64,000 nt of DNA from Hymenobacter duratus (GTDB lineage: Bacteria; Bacteroidota; Bacteroidia; Cytophagales; Hymenobacteraceae): contig NZ_JACWZZ010000001.1 of the NCBI RefSeq assembly GCF_014698995.1, positions 826,501 through 890,500 on the forward strand, in the 5' to 3' direction. This document shows positions 1-7,293 of the stretch, piece by piece; the stretch's first letter is position 1, and each line of letters starts with the position of its first letter. The notes below the pieces were generated by a model. It saw nothing but the letters and a program-made list of their open reading frames with translations. It had not been told where the DNA came from and did not search any database. A program made the translations under genes and the position numbers.

Positions 1-2
1 GT

Positions 3-554
3 CCGGAGGCCACCACGTCCATCATCACTATCCAGAAGGTCAAAGTCAAAGACCAGCACTTGACCTGCGAATTCACAGAGCAGCGCACCCAGGAGGCGCC
101 GGCCCGCGCCTTTGCCCTGACCTGCACCGAGCAGGTGCACCCCGACCTCACCCACGCCCTCAGCCGCCTGGTGCCGCACCTATGTCTGCTCACCGAGCAG
201 CTCACTGAAACGCCCGACTTCTGGCCCGACGAGTCCGAGGAACTGCCTGCCCTGTTCGGGTCCTTCACCGTCACCGGCTTCTCGGTGGTCCGCAATCAGG
301 GCGGCGTAACACTCATCGGCCAGCGCGAGCTGTCCGGCGGCCGCGTGCTCAATCTGACCACGCCCTACCAGTCCTTCGACGACGAGCAGGCCAGCTATTC
401 CTACACCGGCCTGCTCGAAACCACTCTGACCACGGCTTTAGCTGAAGTGGAAGCCGCCCTGCGCGGCAAGTGCACTGAGTACCGTCAACTCGACCTATTC
501 GAGCAGCCTGCTACCACTAGTGTTCTGTTGGTGCCCACGCCGTCGCCCGCATGA
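3..554 (+). CDS. Hypothetical protein, 5' end outside window
   Basis: The frame is open from the first bases of the window to the stop at 552-554, so the gene probably begins upstream; a TTG at 60 is the only start-like codon near the edge. The visible part is about 180 residues, acidic and Leu/Thr rich, with no signal peptide or membrane segment and no motif I recognise. Its stop overlaps the start of the next gene in an ATGA arrangement (551-554), which suggests translational coupling. The following genes are a replisome-organiser-like protein and a DnaB-type helicase, so a role in phage-type replication or recombination is plausible but inferred only from position. Confidence 0.55.
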   Translation, partial: PEATTSIITIQKVKVKDQHLTCEFTEQRTQEAPARAFALTCTEQVHPDLTHALSRLVPHLCLLTEQLTETPDFWPDESEELPALFGSFTVTGFSVVRNQGGVTLIGQRELSGGRVLNLTTPYQSFDDEQASYSYTGLLETTLTTALAEVEAALRGKCTEYRQLDLFEQPATTSVLLVPTPSPA

Positions 555-1408
555 AGCTTCCGGCTATCCAGTTCTACCCCGGCGACTGGCACAAAGACCA
601 GGGCGTTCAAGCCCTCGACCTTGCGCAGCGCGGGGCCTGGTTTGAGCTGCTGCTGATGATGCACGACTCGGACGAGCGGGGCGTGCTACTCGTCAACGGC
701 CAACCCATGCCCGATACCGTCATTGCCCGCCGCCTGGGTTTGGATAACCAAACCGCCAACCAAATTCTAACCACCCTGCTCGCCTACGGCGTGGCCAGCC
801 GCCGCGAGTCCGACGGCGCTCTGTACTGCCGCCGCATGGTAAAGGATGAAAACCTGCGCCAGGTGCGTACAGCCGCCGGCAAAAAGGGTGGCAACCCACG
901 TTTGCTTAACCAAACCCCCAACCAAACCCCAACCACCGGGGATAAGCAAATCCCAACCCCTTCATTTTCATCTTCACTTACATCTTCAATAAAAGAGAGG
1001 GCAGCTGACGCTACCCCGCCCGCGCCCGCCCTTATTTCGGAAAAGTCAGAGTCCGAAGAAAGGAAATCGTCAGGCTCCCCCTCCCAACAGGAGAGGGGGT
1101 CGGGGGGTGAGGCAAAACGCCAGAAAGTCCCGCCCACACTCGCCGAAATCCAGGCCTACGCCGCCGAGCAGCAACCCAACAGCCCCGACGCCCAAACTGA
1201 AGCCGCTGCCTTCCATGACCACTACGAGAGCAACGGCTGGCGTGTGAGCGGCAAAACCCCCATGGCCGACTGGCGCGCCGCCTTCCGCGGCTGGATGCGC
1301 CGCCGCCCCCAGTTCCAGGCCGCCGGCCTCCACGGCCCCAGCCCAGCCACGCCCCCGGCTCGCGCCCGTACCGCCCCCAAACCCGCCGACCCCACCCGGT
1401 GGAGTTAA
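551..1408 (+). CDS. Phage-type replisome organiser-like protein (DUF1376-like)
   Basis: A 285-residue protein. Residues 1-100 (starting MKLPAIQFYPGDWHKD) resemble the DUF1376/replisome organiser N-terminal domain found next to helicase genes in prophages: the 'FYPGDW' opening, a helical region with 'RGAWFELLLMM', and a winged-helix-like segment 'IARRLGLDNQTANQILTTL'. The middle (about 105-200) is a low-complexity Ser/Pro/Thr/Glu linker. The C-terminal part (about 200-260) contains 'WRAAFRGWMRRR', similar to the end of DnaD/replication-initiator proteins that contact the helicase or origin. The start overlaps the previous stop (ATGA), and the helicase-like gene begins 6 bases after its stop. 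Role in loading DnaB is inferred from family and position. Confidence 0.72.
   Translation: MKLPAIQFYPGDWHKDQGVQALDLAQRGAWFELLLMMHDSDERGVLLVNGQPMPDTVIARRLGLDNQTANQILTTLLAYGVASRRESDGALYCRRMVKDENLRQVRTAAGKKGGNPRLLNQTPNQTPTTGDKQIPTPSFSSSLTSSIKERAADATPPAPALISEKSESEERKSSGSPSQQERGSGGEAKRQKVPPTLAEIQAYAAEQQPNSPDAQTEAAAFHDHYESNGWRVSGKTPMADWRAAFRGWMRRRPQFQAAGLHGPSPATPPARARTAPKPADPTRWS
1073..1113. repeat. G/C-rich imperfect palindrome inside a coding linker
   Basis: The stretch contains CCCCCTC and GAGAGGGGG arms around a short AACAG loop, followed by TCGGGGGGTGAGG. It resembles a dispersed CCTCACCCCC...-type palindrome that I recall from Bacteroidota intergenic regions. Here it is translated in frame as part of the flexible linker (about residues 175-188) of the replisome-organiser-like protein, which suggests insertion without loss of frame. 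Confidence 0.4.
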
Positions 1409-1414
1409 CCTACC

Positions 1415-2359
1415 ATGCTGCCGCCCATGCAACCAGCCAAGTTCAGCGCATCCGCTCGTCCCACCGTTTCCGCGCCCACCGGCGGCCATCTGCCTCCCCA
1501 GGCGCTGGAGTTAGAGGCTGCTGTTCTCGGGGCCGCTTTGCTCGAAGCCCCGGCCCAGCGCACGCTGCTGGCCACGCTGCCTACTGAGGAGGTGTTCTAT
1601 TCAGCCGCCCACCAGCAGGTGTACCTGGCCATCCGCGACCTGGTGCAGGCGGGCCAGCAGGCCGACCTGCTCACCGTTGTGCAGCAGCTGCGTCACCGGG
1701 GCACGCTGGAGCGCACCGGTGGCCCACACTTCATTGCCCAGCTGACGCAGAAAGTCAACTCCGCCGCCCACCTCGACAGCCATTGTCGTATCCTGCAGGA
1801 GCAGCACGCCCGCCGCGTGGTCATCCGCGCCGGCTCGGAGCTGGCCGCCTATGGCTACGACAACACGCGCGACCCGCTCGAACTACTGGCCACCGCCCAA
1901 ACGCACCTCACCACCCTGAACCGTACCCTCGAAACCCGGCCCGGCCAGACGGCCGCCGCCGCTTTCGACGCCACGTTTGACCGCCTCGCCCAGGCCGTGC
2001 AGCAGCACGGTCTCACCGGTATTCCTACCGGCCTCACCCAGCTCGACGGCCTCACCGGCGGTTGGCAACCTTCCGACCTCATTATCCTGGCGGCCCGGCC
2101 GGCCATGGGCAAAACCGCTGCCCTGCTGCATTTCGCCCGCACCGCCGCCCGCGCCGGGCGGCCACCGCCGCCGCCTGCTGCGCCGCCCGGCCCGCCACCC
2201 GGCGCTTCGGGTCCCAGGCCCACGCCCAGCCGCGCACCACCAGCAGCGAGTCCAGCGCCAGCGCCGGCTTACCGGCCACTGGCAGCCACACCATGGCCAG
2301 CGTCCGGCCATACAGGTCCATGCCCCGCCGCGTCAGCAGCACCGTTCTATTTGAGTTGA
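1415..2359 (+). pseudogene. DnaB-type replicative helicase, truncated after Walker A
   Basis: Residues 25-130 match the DnaB N-terminal domain (LPPQALELEAAVLGAALLE, then a helical region with 'ADLLTVVQQLRHRG'). Residues 200-245 match the start of the RecA-like motor: 'TGIPTGLTQLDGLTGGWQP' and the Walker A 'ARPAMGKT' at about 227-234. Homology stops at about residue 246-250 (nt 2150-2165). The frame continues to 2359, but that tail is a Pro/Ala-rich antisense reading of the thermonuclease gene on the other strand. The rest of the ATPase (Walker B, H3, H4) is missing, so it cannot work as a helicase. DnaB family members are usually about 450-500 residues. Deletion or recombination has joined two genes tail to tail. 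Confidence 0.78.
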
Positions 2360-2633
2360 GGAGCCGGGCCACCGAGTCGGCCGACTGGGGCCCGAAAGGC
2401 TGGTCCGGCTCCGGCGCATCCACTCCCGCCAGCCGCACCCGGTACGTGGTGCCTCCGGCCAGCACATCGTAGGTGTCGGCGTCCACCACCCGTACCACCC
2501 GGCCTGCTTCTTCCGCTGGTGCTGTGGTGGCACGGCTGGCCGGGAGCAGGCTCTTCACGGCTGCTTCGCCTAGTCCGAAACCAGTCGCAATCAGAAGCAA
2601 CCACCCGCTGAAATACAGTGCTTTATCTTTCAT
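2082..2633 (-). CDS. Membrane-anchored thermonuclease (SNase-like), C-terminus altered
   Basis: A 183-residue protein with an N-terminal hydrophobic segment (about 7-28), probably a membrane anchor or signal. It is followed by a staphylococcal-nuclease fold: 'VVRVVDADTYDV' (about 46-57), 'YRVRLAGVDAPE' (64-75) and 'RRGMDLYGRTLAMVWL' (102-117). The usual catalytic set is visible: D in VVDADT, R67, D72, E75 and R110. Family homology ends near residue 162 ('AARRGR'), where the sequence crosses into the antisense of the truncated helicase. The last 20 residues are therefore not native, although the catalytic core is intact. It degrades DNA or RNA outside the cytoplasm if active. Confidence 0.78.
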   Translation of the reverse strand: MKDKALYFSGWLLLIATGFGLGEAAVKSLLPASRATTAPAEEAGRVVRVVDADTYDVLAGGTTYRVRLAGVDAPEPDQPFGPQSADSVARLLNSNRTVLLTRRGMDLYGRTLAMVWLPVAGKPALALDSLLVVRGWAWAWDPKRRVAGRAAQQAAAVAARRGRRCGRNAAGQRFCPWPAGPPG

Positions 2634-2703
2634 ATCACGAACCTACAAGCAGCTTTTGACCGTTGTATATTCGTTCGTCCCAATCGCCCCAAGCTGCCCT
2701 AAG

Positions 2704-2898
2704 ATGCCCCAGGTTTGCCTTTATCCTAAAGACGTTGCCCAGCTTACCGGCACCGGCTACGACGCCGGCAAGCGCCTCTTACAGCGCATCCGCATCAAGC
2801 TTAACAAGCCCGCCCGGGCCTACGTTTCAGTAGCCGAATTCTGCGCGTACACGAGCCTGCCAGAGGCTGAAGTAGCTGCCGCGTTGAACCGAGGCTGA
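2704..2898 (+). CDS. Small helix-turn-helix-like conserved protein
   Basis: A 64-residue protein starting at the ATG at 2704; the frame is open upstream but that part has no protein-like character. The sequence 'YPKDVAQLTGTGYDAGKRLL' followed by 'YVSVAEFCAYTSL' resembles short MerR/excisionase-like helix-turn-helix proteins I recall as conserved hypotheticals in Bacteroidota. It is basic in the middle (KRLLQRIRIKLNK) and acidic at the end. It stands alone, divergent from the thermonuclease, with 70 bases between the two starts. A DNA-binding role is inferred from the helix pattern only. Confidence 0.6.
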   Translation: MPQVCLYPKDVAQLTGTGYDAGKRLLQRIRIKLNKPARAYVSVAEFCAYTSLPEAEVAAALNRG

Positions 2899-3159
2899 AG
2901 GCACCCTGAAGGCACCTAGCAGCCAGTTAATAGTATGTTGCGCGATTCACGTGACGCGACTGCTGATACATGGCTATTATTACTATCAGAACCTTTAGCC
3001 GCAACTTATGCAACAATGCCATCAGCAAGGTTCGCAACTCATCCGGCCCTGTCGAATATTACAGCACTGAGTTTGGATCGTCGTTAAGCTTACGTGCGAA
3101 GCTCATTGTTTTCCGGTAGTGCAATTTTTTCAGCACCAACGCCAAGTATTTGTCTGCTT
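2899..3159. other. Intergenic stretch with one weak 49-codon frame
   Basis: No recognisable gene. A 49-codon frame runs from an ATG at 2970 to a TAG at 3117-3119 (beginning MAIITIRTFSRNLC). It has no clear ribosome binding site and no family resemblance I can name, so it is noted but not called as a gene. Confidence 0.3.
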
Positions 3160-3951
3160 ATGCCGCTTTTGCACTACATCGACCTGCCCGGACCTGGTAA
3201 CCCATTGGTCGTCTTACACTCGCTTCTGGGCTCCTCTCAGGAATGGCAGCCCTTGGCGCAGCGCTGGGCTAATGACTTACAAAGGCGTGTGGTGGTGGTT
3301 GACTTGCGGAATCATGGCCAGTCTTTCCACGACAGTCATCATTCCATCCCAGCTATGGCTAAAGATGTTGCCGCCCTGCTTCATGATTTAAACCTTATTG
3401 ATAACGTAACGCTGCTGGGGCATAGCATGGGCGGTAAAGTGGCTATGCGGCTGGCACTGGATTATACAGACTGCGTGGCAAGTATGATTAGCCTGGATAT
3501 GGCTCCTAGCCCCGACGACCTGACGTACGTAGCCGCGCTGTTAGCCAATCTCCAGGCGCTTAACATTGAGTCTCTGGCCGAAGTAGCACAGGTTGATGCG
3601 GCCCTGGCAGTAGGTGGTTTGGCGGCGGAAACCCGGCAATACATCTTGCAAAACGTGAACCGCTGCGCCGACGGCAAATTGTCTTGGTGCGTCAACCTAC
3701 CAAGTTTATCAGCCGGCGTGCCGGCCCTCGCGGAAGCTGTTGTAGCTTCCGCGCCTTTTCCTAAGCCCACCTTGTTCGTGCGGGCCGGCATATCTGGCTA
3801 CATCACGGAAGATGACGAGCACCATGGAATTCCGGTGTTATTTCCACGGGCCATCATAACTACTATCCCTAATGTGGGACACTTCCTGCACTTGGAGAGC
3901 CCGGAAGCAGTATTTCAGCTAGTGTCCCAGTATTTGAGTGCACTGGCCTAG
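3160..3951 (+). CDS. Alpha/beta-fold hydrolase (YbfF-like esterase)
   Basis: A 263-residue cytoplasmic hydrolase. The oxyanion-side opening 'LVVLHSLLGSSQEW' (about 16-29), the 'VVDLRNHGQS' strand-turn (46-55), the nucleophile elbow 'GHSMGGK' with Ser89, and the C-terminal His in 'NVGHFLHLESPEAV' match the YbfF/haloperoxidase-type esterase family. The ATG at 3160 is preferred: an upstream GTG at 3094 would add 22 residues unlike the family. The stop overlaps by 4 bases with the stop of the convergent LuxR-type gene. Substrate is not predictable from sequence. Confidence 0.85.
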   Translation: MPLLHYIDLPGPGNPLVVLHSLLGSSQEWQPLAQRWANDLQRRVVVVDLRNHGQSFHDSHHSIPAMAKDVAALLHDLNLIDNVTLLGHSMGGKVAMRLALDYTDCVASMISLDMAPSPDDLTYVAALLANLQALNIESLAEVAQVDAALAVGGLAAETRQYILQNVNRCADGKLSWCVNLPSLSAGVPALAEAVVASAPFPKPTLFVRAGISGYITEDDEHHGIPVLFPRAIITTIPNVGHFLHLESPEAVFQLVSQYLSALA

Positions 3952-4745
3952 CCGGTAGTTTCTCCGTCCAGGTGTTGCAGTACTCGGTGCACATTGTGTG
4001 AGCCTACTTTTTGCCGAATGTTCCGGCGATGGGCTCGCACCGTTGCGACGCTTATGAACAGACGATTCGCAATTTCCTGGCTGCTCAATCCTTCCAGTAC
4101 CAACGCCAGCACTTCCTGCTCACGTATACTGAGCGGTTCGGGTAGTGCCTGCACCTGCTTCTGCCGCACGAAAGCCGCGAAGTCAGGTCGGTTCATAGAG
4201 AAGCGTACATCATGCGTGCTCTTATGTGCAGTAATATCAGTCAGAATGCCGGCCAGCCCTACCACCGCGCCGCAAGAGTCCCGCGAAAGAATAAAGTTCT
4301 GCCGGAGTACCCGAAGCCAGTGCCTCTGCACATTGCGAATACGGTAATCTATCGAGAATACCAGTCCCGGTAGCGGGTCATCCAGACGCTCGGTTACGTA
4401 CTCATTCGCCAGAATAGTCGCTTCCGTGACGATAGGCAGGTCATCTGGATGAATGCATGAGTAGTGGAAGTCAGGTGTAAAATCCGCCGTCGGGTACCCC
4501 AGCAGCCGTTCTATTCCTGCCGATACATACAACGTGGTTTTGGCCCGGTGGTCATACACATACAGACCCTGTGTGTGTAATAATGCCCGGGCTAATTCCC
4601 GACCCATGACTGCATCGGCTTGCGAGGCCGGTGCGTCTGGCTCAGTGAATAAATCAGGTGTCCAGACCCGCGCCACTGGCGCGTGTAGCTCCGCAGGGTA
4701 GTTGTGACGAGAGGGCTTGGCAGTAGGAGGCTTCGGGCGTTTCAT
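3948..4745 (-). CDS. PAS domain LuxR-family transcriptional regulator
   Basis: A 265-residue protein. Residues about 55-165 look like a PAS sensor ('YVYDHRAKTTLYVSAGIERLLGY', split here only by description; 'CIHPDDLP'; 'GLAGILTDITAHK'). Residues about 203-262 form a LuxR/GerE helix-turn-helix: 'LSIREQEVLALVLEGLSS', 'QEIANRLFISVATVRAHRRN'. No receiver domain is present, so it is not a classical response regulator. This PAS-HTH layout is common in Bacteroidota. It converges on the hydrolase gene with a 4-base overlap of stops and faces the decayed stretch upstream. The signal sensed and the target genes are unknown. Confidence 0.85.
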   Translation of the reverse strand: MKRPKPPTAKPSRHNYPAELHAPVARVWTPDLFTEPDAPASQADAVMGRELARALLHTQGLYVYDHRAKTTLYVSAGIERLLGYPTADFTPDFHYSCIHPDDLPIVTEATILANEYVTERLDDPLPGLVFSIDYRIRNVQRHWLRVLRQNFILSRDSCGAVVGLAGILTDITAHKSTHDVRFSMNRPDFAAFVRQKQVQALPEPLSIREQEVLALVLEGLSSQEIANRLFISVATVRAHRRNIRQKVGSHNVHRVLQHLDGETTG

Positions 4746-5323
4746 AAACGAGCACTTATTGGCTTACCGACGCAGCTTGCGATGTATATATAGTGAAAAA
4801 TAGTCAAAATTGACTATTGATAGGGTCGCTACTTATTCTGTGATTTGTCTTAATGATTACACTCATAGTTCAAAAGAACGGCCAACGCCATTCGGCCTCC
4901 AGCCCATGAAAAAGCGTGCCTTAATCCTAGCATTCGCGAGTGTCACTTACACACCCTCCTTTGCCTAAAATGAGTTGTCGTCCCGAGCGAGAGAAGCATT
5001 AAGACAGCACTATTCTCTCATAAGCTAAGGCGAATCACTCAAGAAAATTTTCGCAACTGCACCCTTTGGGATCCTCTTTGCAGGTGGTATCAAGGCTCCT
5101 GATGATTTAAAAGGCATCTACGACTTTGAATGGGTCGAATACGCACAAGCTTGTACCACTATAAGCTCGCTCGTAGCGAAGAAGCTGCAAGATGACGCTG
5201 AGTAAAACTGCGCGCAGTTTACTGAGAAAGACGGCTGGTTCTGGTGTAGACTAGCGCAACTCCATCAAACCAGACAGGACGAGAAGTAGAACAACACTCC
5301 TCACATTGATTATCACTCACACT
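4746..5323 (+). pseudogene. Decayed reading frame in a 578-base intergenic stretch
   Basis: One frame gives a signal-peptide-like start at 4906 (MKKRALILAFASV...SFA) that stops at 4966-4968. The same frame has a further stop at about 5026, then a protein-like run from about 5029 to a TAA near 5203 ('APFGILFAGGIKAPDDLKG', 'IYDFEWVEYAQACTTISSLV'), and continues after that stop to 5289. Several in-frame stops in one otherwise protein-like frame suggest a broken gene. The family is not identifiable. The base composition is already lower in GC than the genes to the left. It lies between the LuxR regulator and the secreted-protein group. Confidence 0.3.
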
Positions 5324-5725
5324 ATGAAAATCAAGCTCATTCACATGCTGCTCACGTTGTGTTTAGCTCTGGCTACCCAGCATGCCTTTGCTCAGAACAA
5401 TAATGTAAACTGGGGCATACTCACCTCCTATGACGAAAGGGCAAAAACGTGGGTGATATCATCTGCTATAAATATCAATGACTTCGAGCTTAATGATTAT
5501 AACAAGTGGACTATGGGTAATGTAAAGCCGGATTTTATTCAAGCATGGCACAATCAAATCCGGGAGCAGGGGCTTTATTCACCAGATATGCAAACGACTT
5601 TTGTGAATCGAAGCCCTGCAATGAGCTTTTATTCCCGCAGTGATGCAAGCTCTTATGCTGATGCATTGTATGATAATTTGGCCTCAAAAGGCTATAGTGT
5701 TAAGCAAATAATCTATAGCAAATGA
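5324..5725 (+). CDS. Small secreted protein, function unknown
   Basis: A 133-residue protein from the ATG at 5324; an upstream TTG at 5306 only lengthens the signal peptide. It has a classical signal peptide (MKIKLIHMLLTLCLALATQ, with probable cleavage at AFA|QN). The mature part is Asn, Asp and Tyr rich without Cys and shows no domain I recognise. The next gene starts inside its stop (ATGA at 5722-5725), indicating an operon with translational coupling. The gene is AT-rich relative to both sides, consistent with recent acquisition. It belongs to the group of four secreted proteins beside the integrase. Confidence 0.7.
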   Translation: MKIKLIHMLLTLCLALATQHAFAQNNNVNWGILTSYDERAKTWVISSAININDFELNDYNKWTMGNVKPDFIQAWHNQIREQGLYSPDMQTTFVNRSPAMSFYSRSDASSYADALYDNLASKGYSVKQIIYSK

Positions 5726-6300
5726 TTGTTATGAATACTATAGCTCTGGTGCTAATAATTAGCTTTGCTATTAATATGCAATGTCATGCCCAAACGAGAA
5801 ATAATACGGAAAAATGGCTATTTGAAAAATTGTCAAAATATTATATAAAAGAATATGTAGTCGGGGAGTTGCATTGGGATAAGCCGCATATTTTTGAGTA
5901 TGCTGATGGCACTCCAGCATACAGATGCTTTTCTTTTGACACTTATTCTGTCAAACGTATAAGTGACCACGATATTGTGGAATACAGAATAAATCATAAT
6001 ATATATTTCGATAAAATTAAATCATTTAAAATTATTCCGAGTAAAGATGATAAAAACATTCAATTTATAATGCTTGCGTGTCATGAATGTGTGTCTGTGA
6101 CACAGACAAATTCTGCGCCTGCTAATAAAGATATGCTTAAGGATTTTAGATTTACGTTTCCTACGCAACAGCATAATGAATTAATGTTTCCATTGGCAAT
6201 GCAATTTGAGCCAGATTTATCTGCTAGATTAACAAAAGCTTTAAACCATTTAATAATGCTAAACAACAGTAGTGTTTTCCCTAAAAAAGAAGACTTTTAG
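5722..6300 (+). CDS. Secreted protein, function unknown
   Basis: A 192-residue protein overlapping the previous stop by 4 bases. A signal peptide is visible at residues 1-24 (MIVMNTIALVLIISFAINM...CHA|Q); a second start Met at residue 4 is equally possible. The mature part has mixed alpha/beta character with a 'CHEC' pair (about 133-136) and many Lys, Asn and Ile residues. No known domain was recognised. Very AT-rich DNA with AAA/ATA codons separates it sharply from the core genes. It is probably co-transcribed with its neighbour; the product may be exported with it. Confidence 0.7.
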   Translation: MIVMNTIALVLIISFAINMQCHAQTRNNTEKWLFEKLSKYYIKEYVVGELHWDKPHIFEYADGTPAYRCFSFDTYSVKRISDHDIVEYRINHNIYFDKIKSFKIIPSKDDKNIQFIMLACHECVSVTQTNSAPANKDMLKDFRFTFPTQQHNELMFPLAMQFEPDLSARLTKALNHLIMLNNSSVFPKKEDF

Positions 6301-6346
6301 TGTCTTGTCAATACTATTTAACTACTCACACTTAAACACCAAACTC

Positions 6347-6673
6347 ATGAAAGTCAACAACATTTTTGCCTCAGGCATATGTATCATCTCAATGTTATCG
6401 TTTGGCGCATTCTCAACAACTCTTAGGCCAACTGATAACAGTTTAGGCAGCAAGACTTTAACGAAGTATTCTCCCGCAAGTACGCTTGCTATAAAGAGTA
6501 GTGATGGTTGTAAATGCTATGCTGATGGCACTGCTCATTCTCCAGGCGCAACGCTATGCATGGGTGGCCACAAAGCGAGATGTATCGCGTCATCAGGAGT
6601 TGGGGATGAGGCAACAGGCTGTGGCTGGACGTACTTAAGGGACGCCAACGGCAATTATATTAAGTGTGAATAG
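6347..6673 (+). CDS. Small secreted cysteine-rich protein
   Basis: A 108-residue protein from the ATG at 6347 (46 bases after the previous stop). A hydrophobic signal (about 1-24) is followed by a Ser/Thr-rich stretch and a C-terminal cysteine-rich module of about 50 residues: 'CKCYADGTAHSPGATLCMGG', a further 'KARC', 'GCGW' and a final Cys one residue before the C-terminus. Six cysteines in the mature part suggest three disulfides. The 'C-x-YADG-x-xHSPGA' pattern recalls DUF1496-like short extracellular modules, but this is only a resemblance. An exported, disulfide-stabilised peptide, possibly a toxin or binding protein, is speculation. Confidence 0.68.
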   Translation: MKVNNIFASGICIISMLSFGAFSTTLRPTDNSLGSKTLTKYSPASTLAIKSSDGCKCYADGTAHSPGATLCMGGHKARCIASSGVGDEATGCGWTYLRDANGNYIKCE

Positions 6674-6784
6674 TGAATATTGTGTTTATTGTAAATAATG
6701 AAATATTAATTATAATACAAATTTTAATAAAAACAAGTGCTAAATTTCTATGATGTTGCAAAAATTTAATTAAAACTTCATGTC

Positions 6785-7240
6785 ATGAAGAATAGAATAG
6801 CAATACTCGCCGTAGGAATTATGCTGCTCGCAACAACGGGAGCATCTCCTAAAATAAAAGCACAAAACGAAGAGATGGTTTGGTCATATATATTAGCTCA
6901 AAATATGCGTAAAGTTGGAACACTAACCAATCCTGGAATTATTATAACTGCTCCTTTTGAATTTCCAAAAAGCCACGCATTGGTTTTTGATGATAGAAAC
7001 AATAGGGTTCTTAAACAGTTTGAAGGTTATTTGGCAAAGCTTATAAAGCAAGGAGATGAAAGTGGGCCATTGAGTGATTGGGGATTTCATATAATGGAAA
7101 AAAAATATGCAGAGAGTAATGGTTTTGATTCAGAGTCAGAGGCAAAAGAGCGTAGAAAAGAAACTGAAGACTATTTTAAAGAATCAAGACCAGGGTTGTC
7201 AAGAGTAAGTATGTATCGCTACTGGTACTATAAGTATTAG
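6785..7240 (+). CDS. Secreted protein, function unknown
   Basis: A 151-residue protein with a signal peptide (residues 1-27, ending 'KIKA|QNEEM'). The mature part has a mixed region ('MVWSYILAQNMRKVGTLTNP', 'APFEFPKSHALVFDDRNNR') and a charged helical C-terminal segment ('ESEAKERRKETEDYF'), ending with an aromatic cluster 'YRYWYYKY'. It is preceded by about 110 bases of AT-rich sequence that probably holds its own promoter. No family recognised. It is the last of the four AT-rich secreted proteins before the convergent integrase gene. Confidence 0.68.
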   Translation: MKNRIAILAVGIMLLATTGASPKIKAQNEEMVWSYILAQNMRKVGTLTNPGIIITAPFEFPKSHALVFDDRNNRVLKQFEGYLAKLIKQGDESGPLSDWGFHIMEKKYAESNGFDSESEAKERRKETEDYFKESRPGLSRVSMYRYWYYKY

Positions 7241-7293
7241 TGCTATAATGCCAAGCAATGCAATAGGGATAAAAGGTCTTGAAATGACAGTAT

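Noticed and set aside
5029..5289. TIR or nucleotide-binding domain remnant
   Set aside because: The phrases 'DDLKGIYDFEWVEY' loosely recall TIR-like C-termini, but the run is too short to claim a family.
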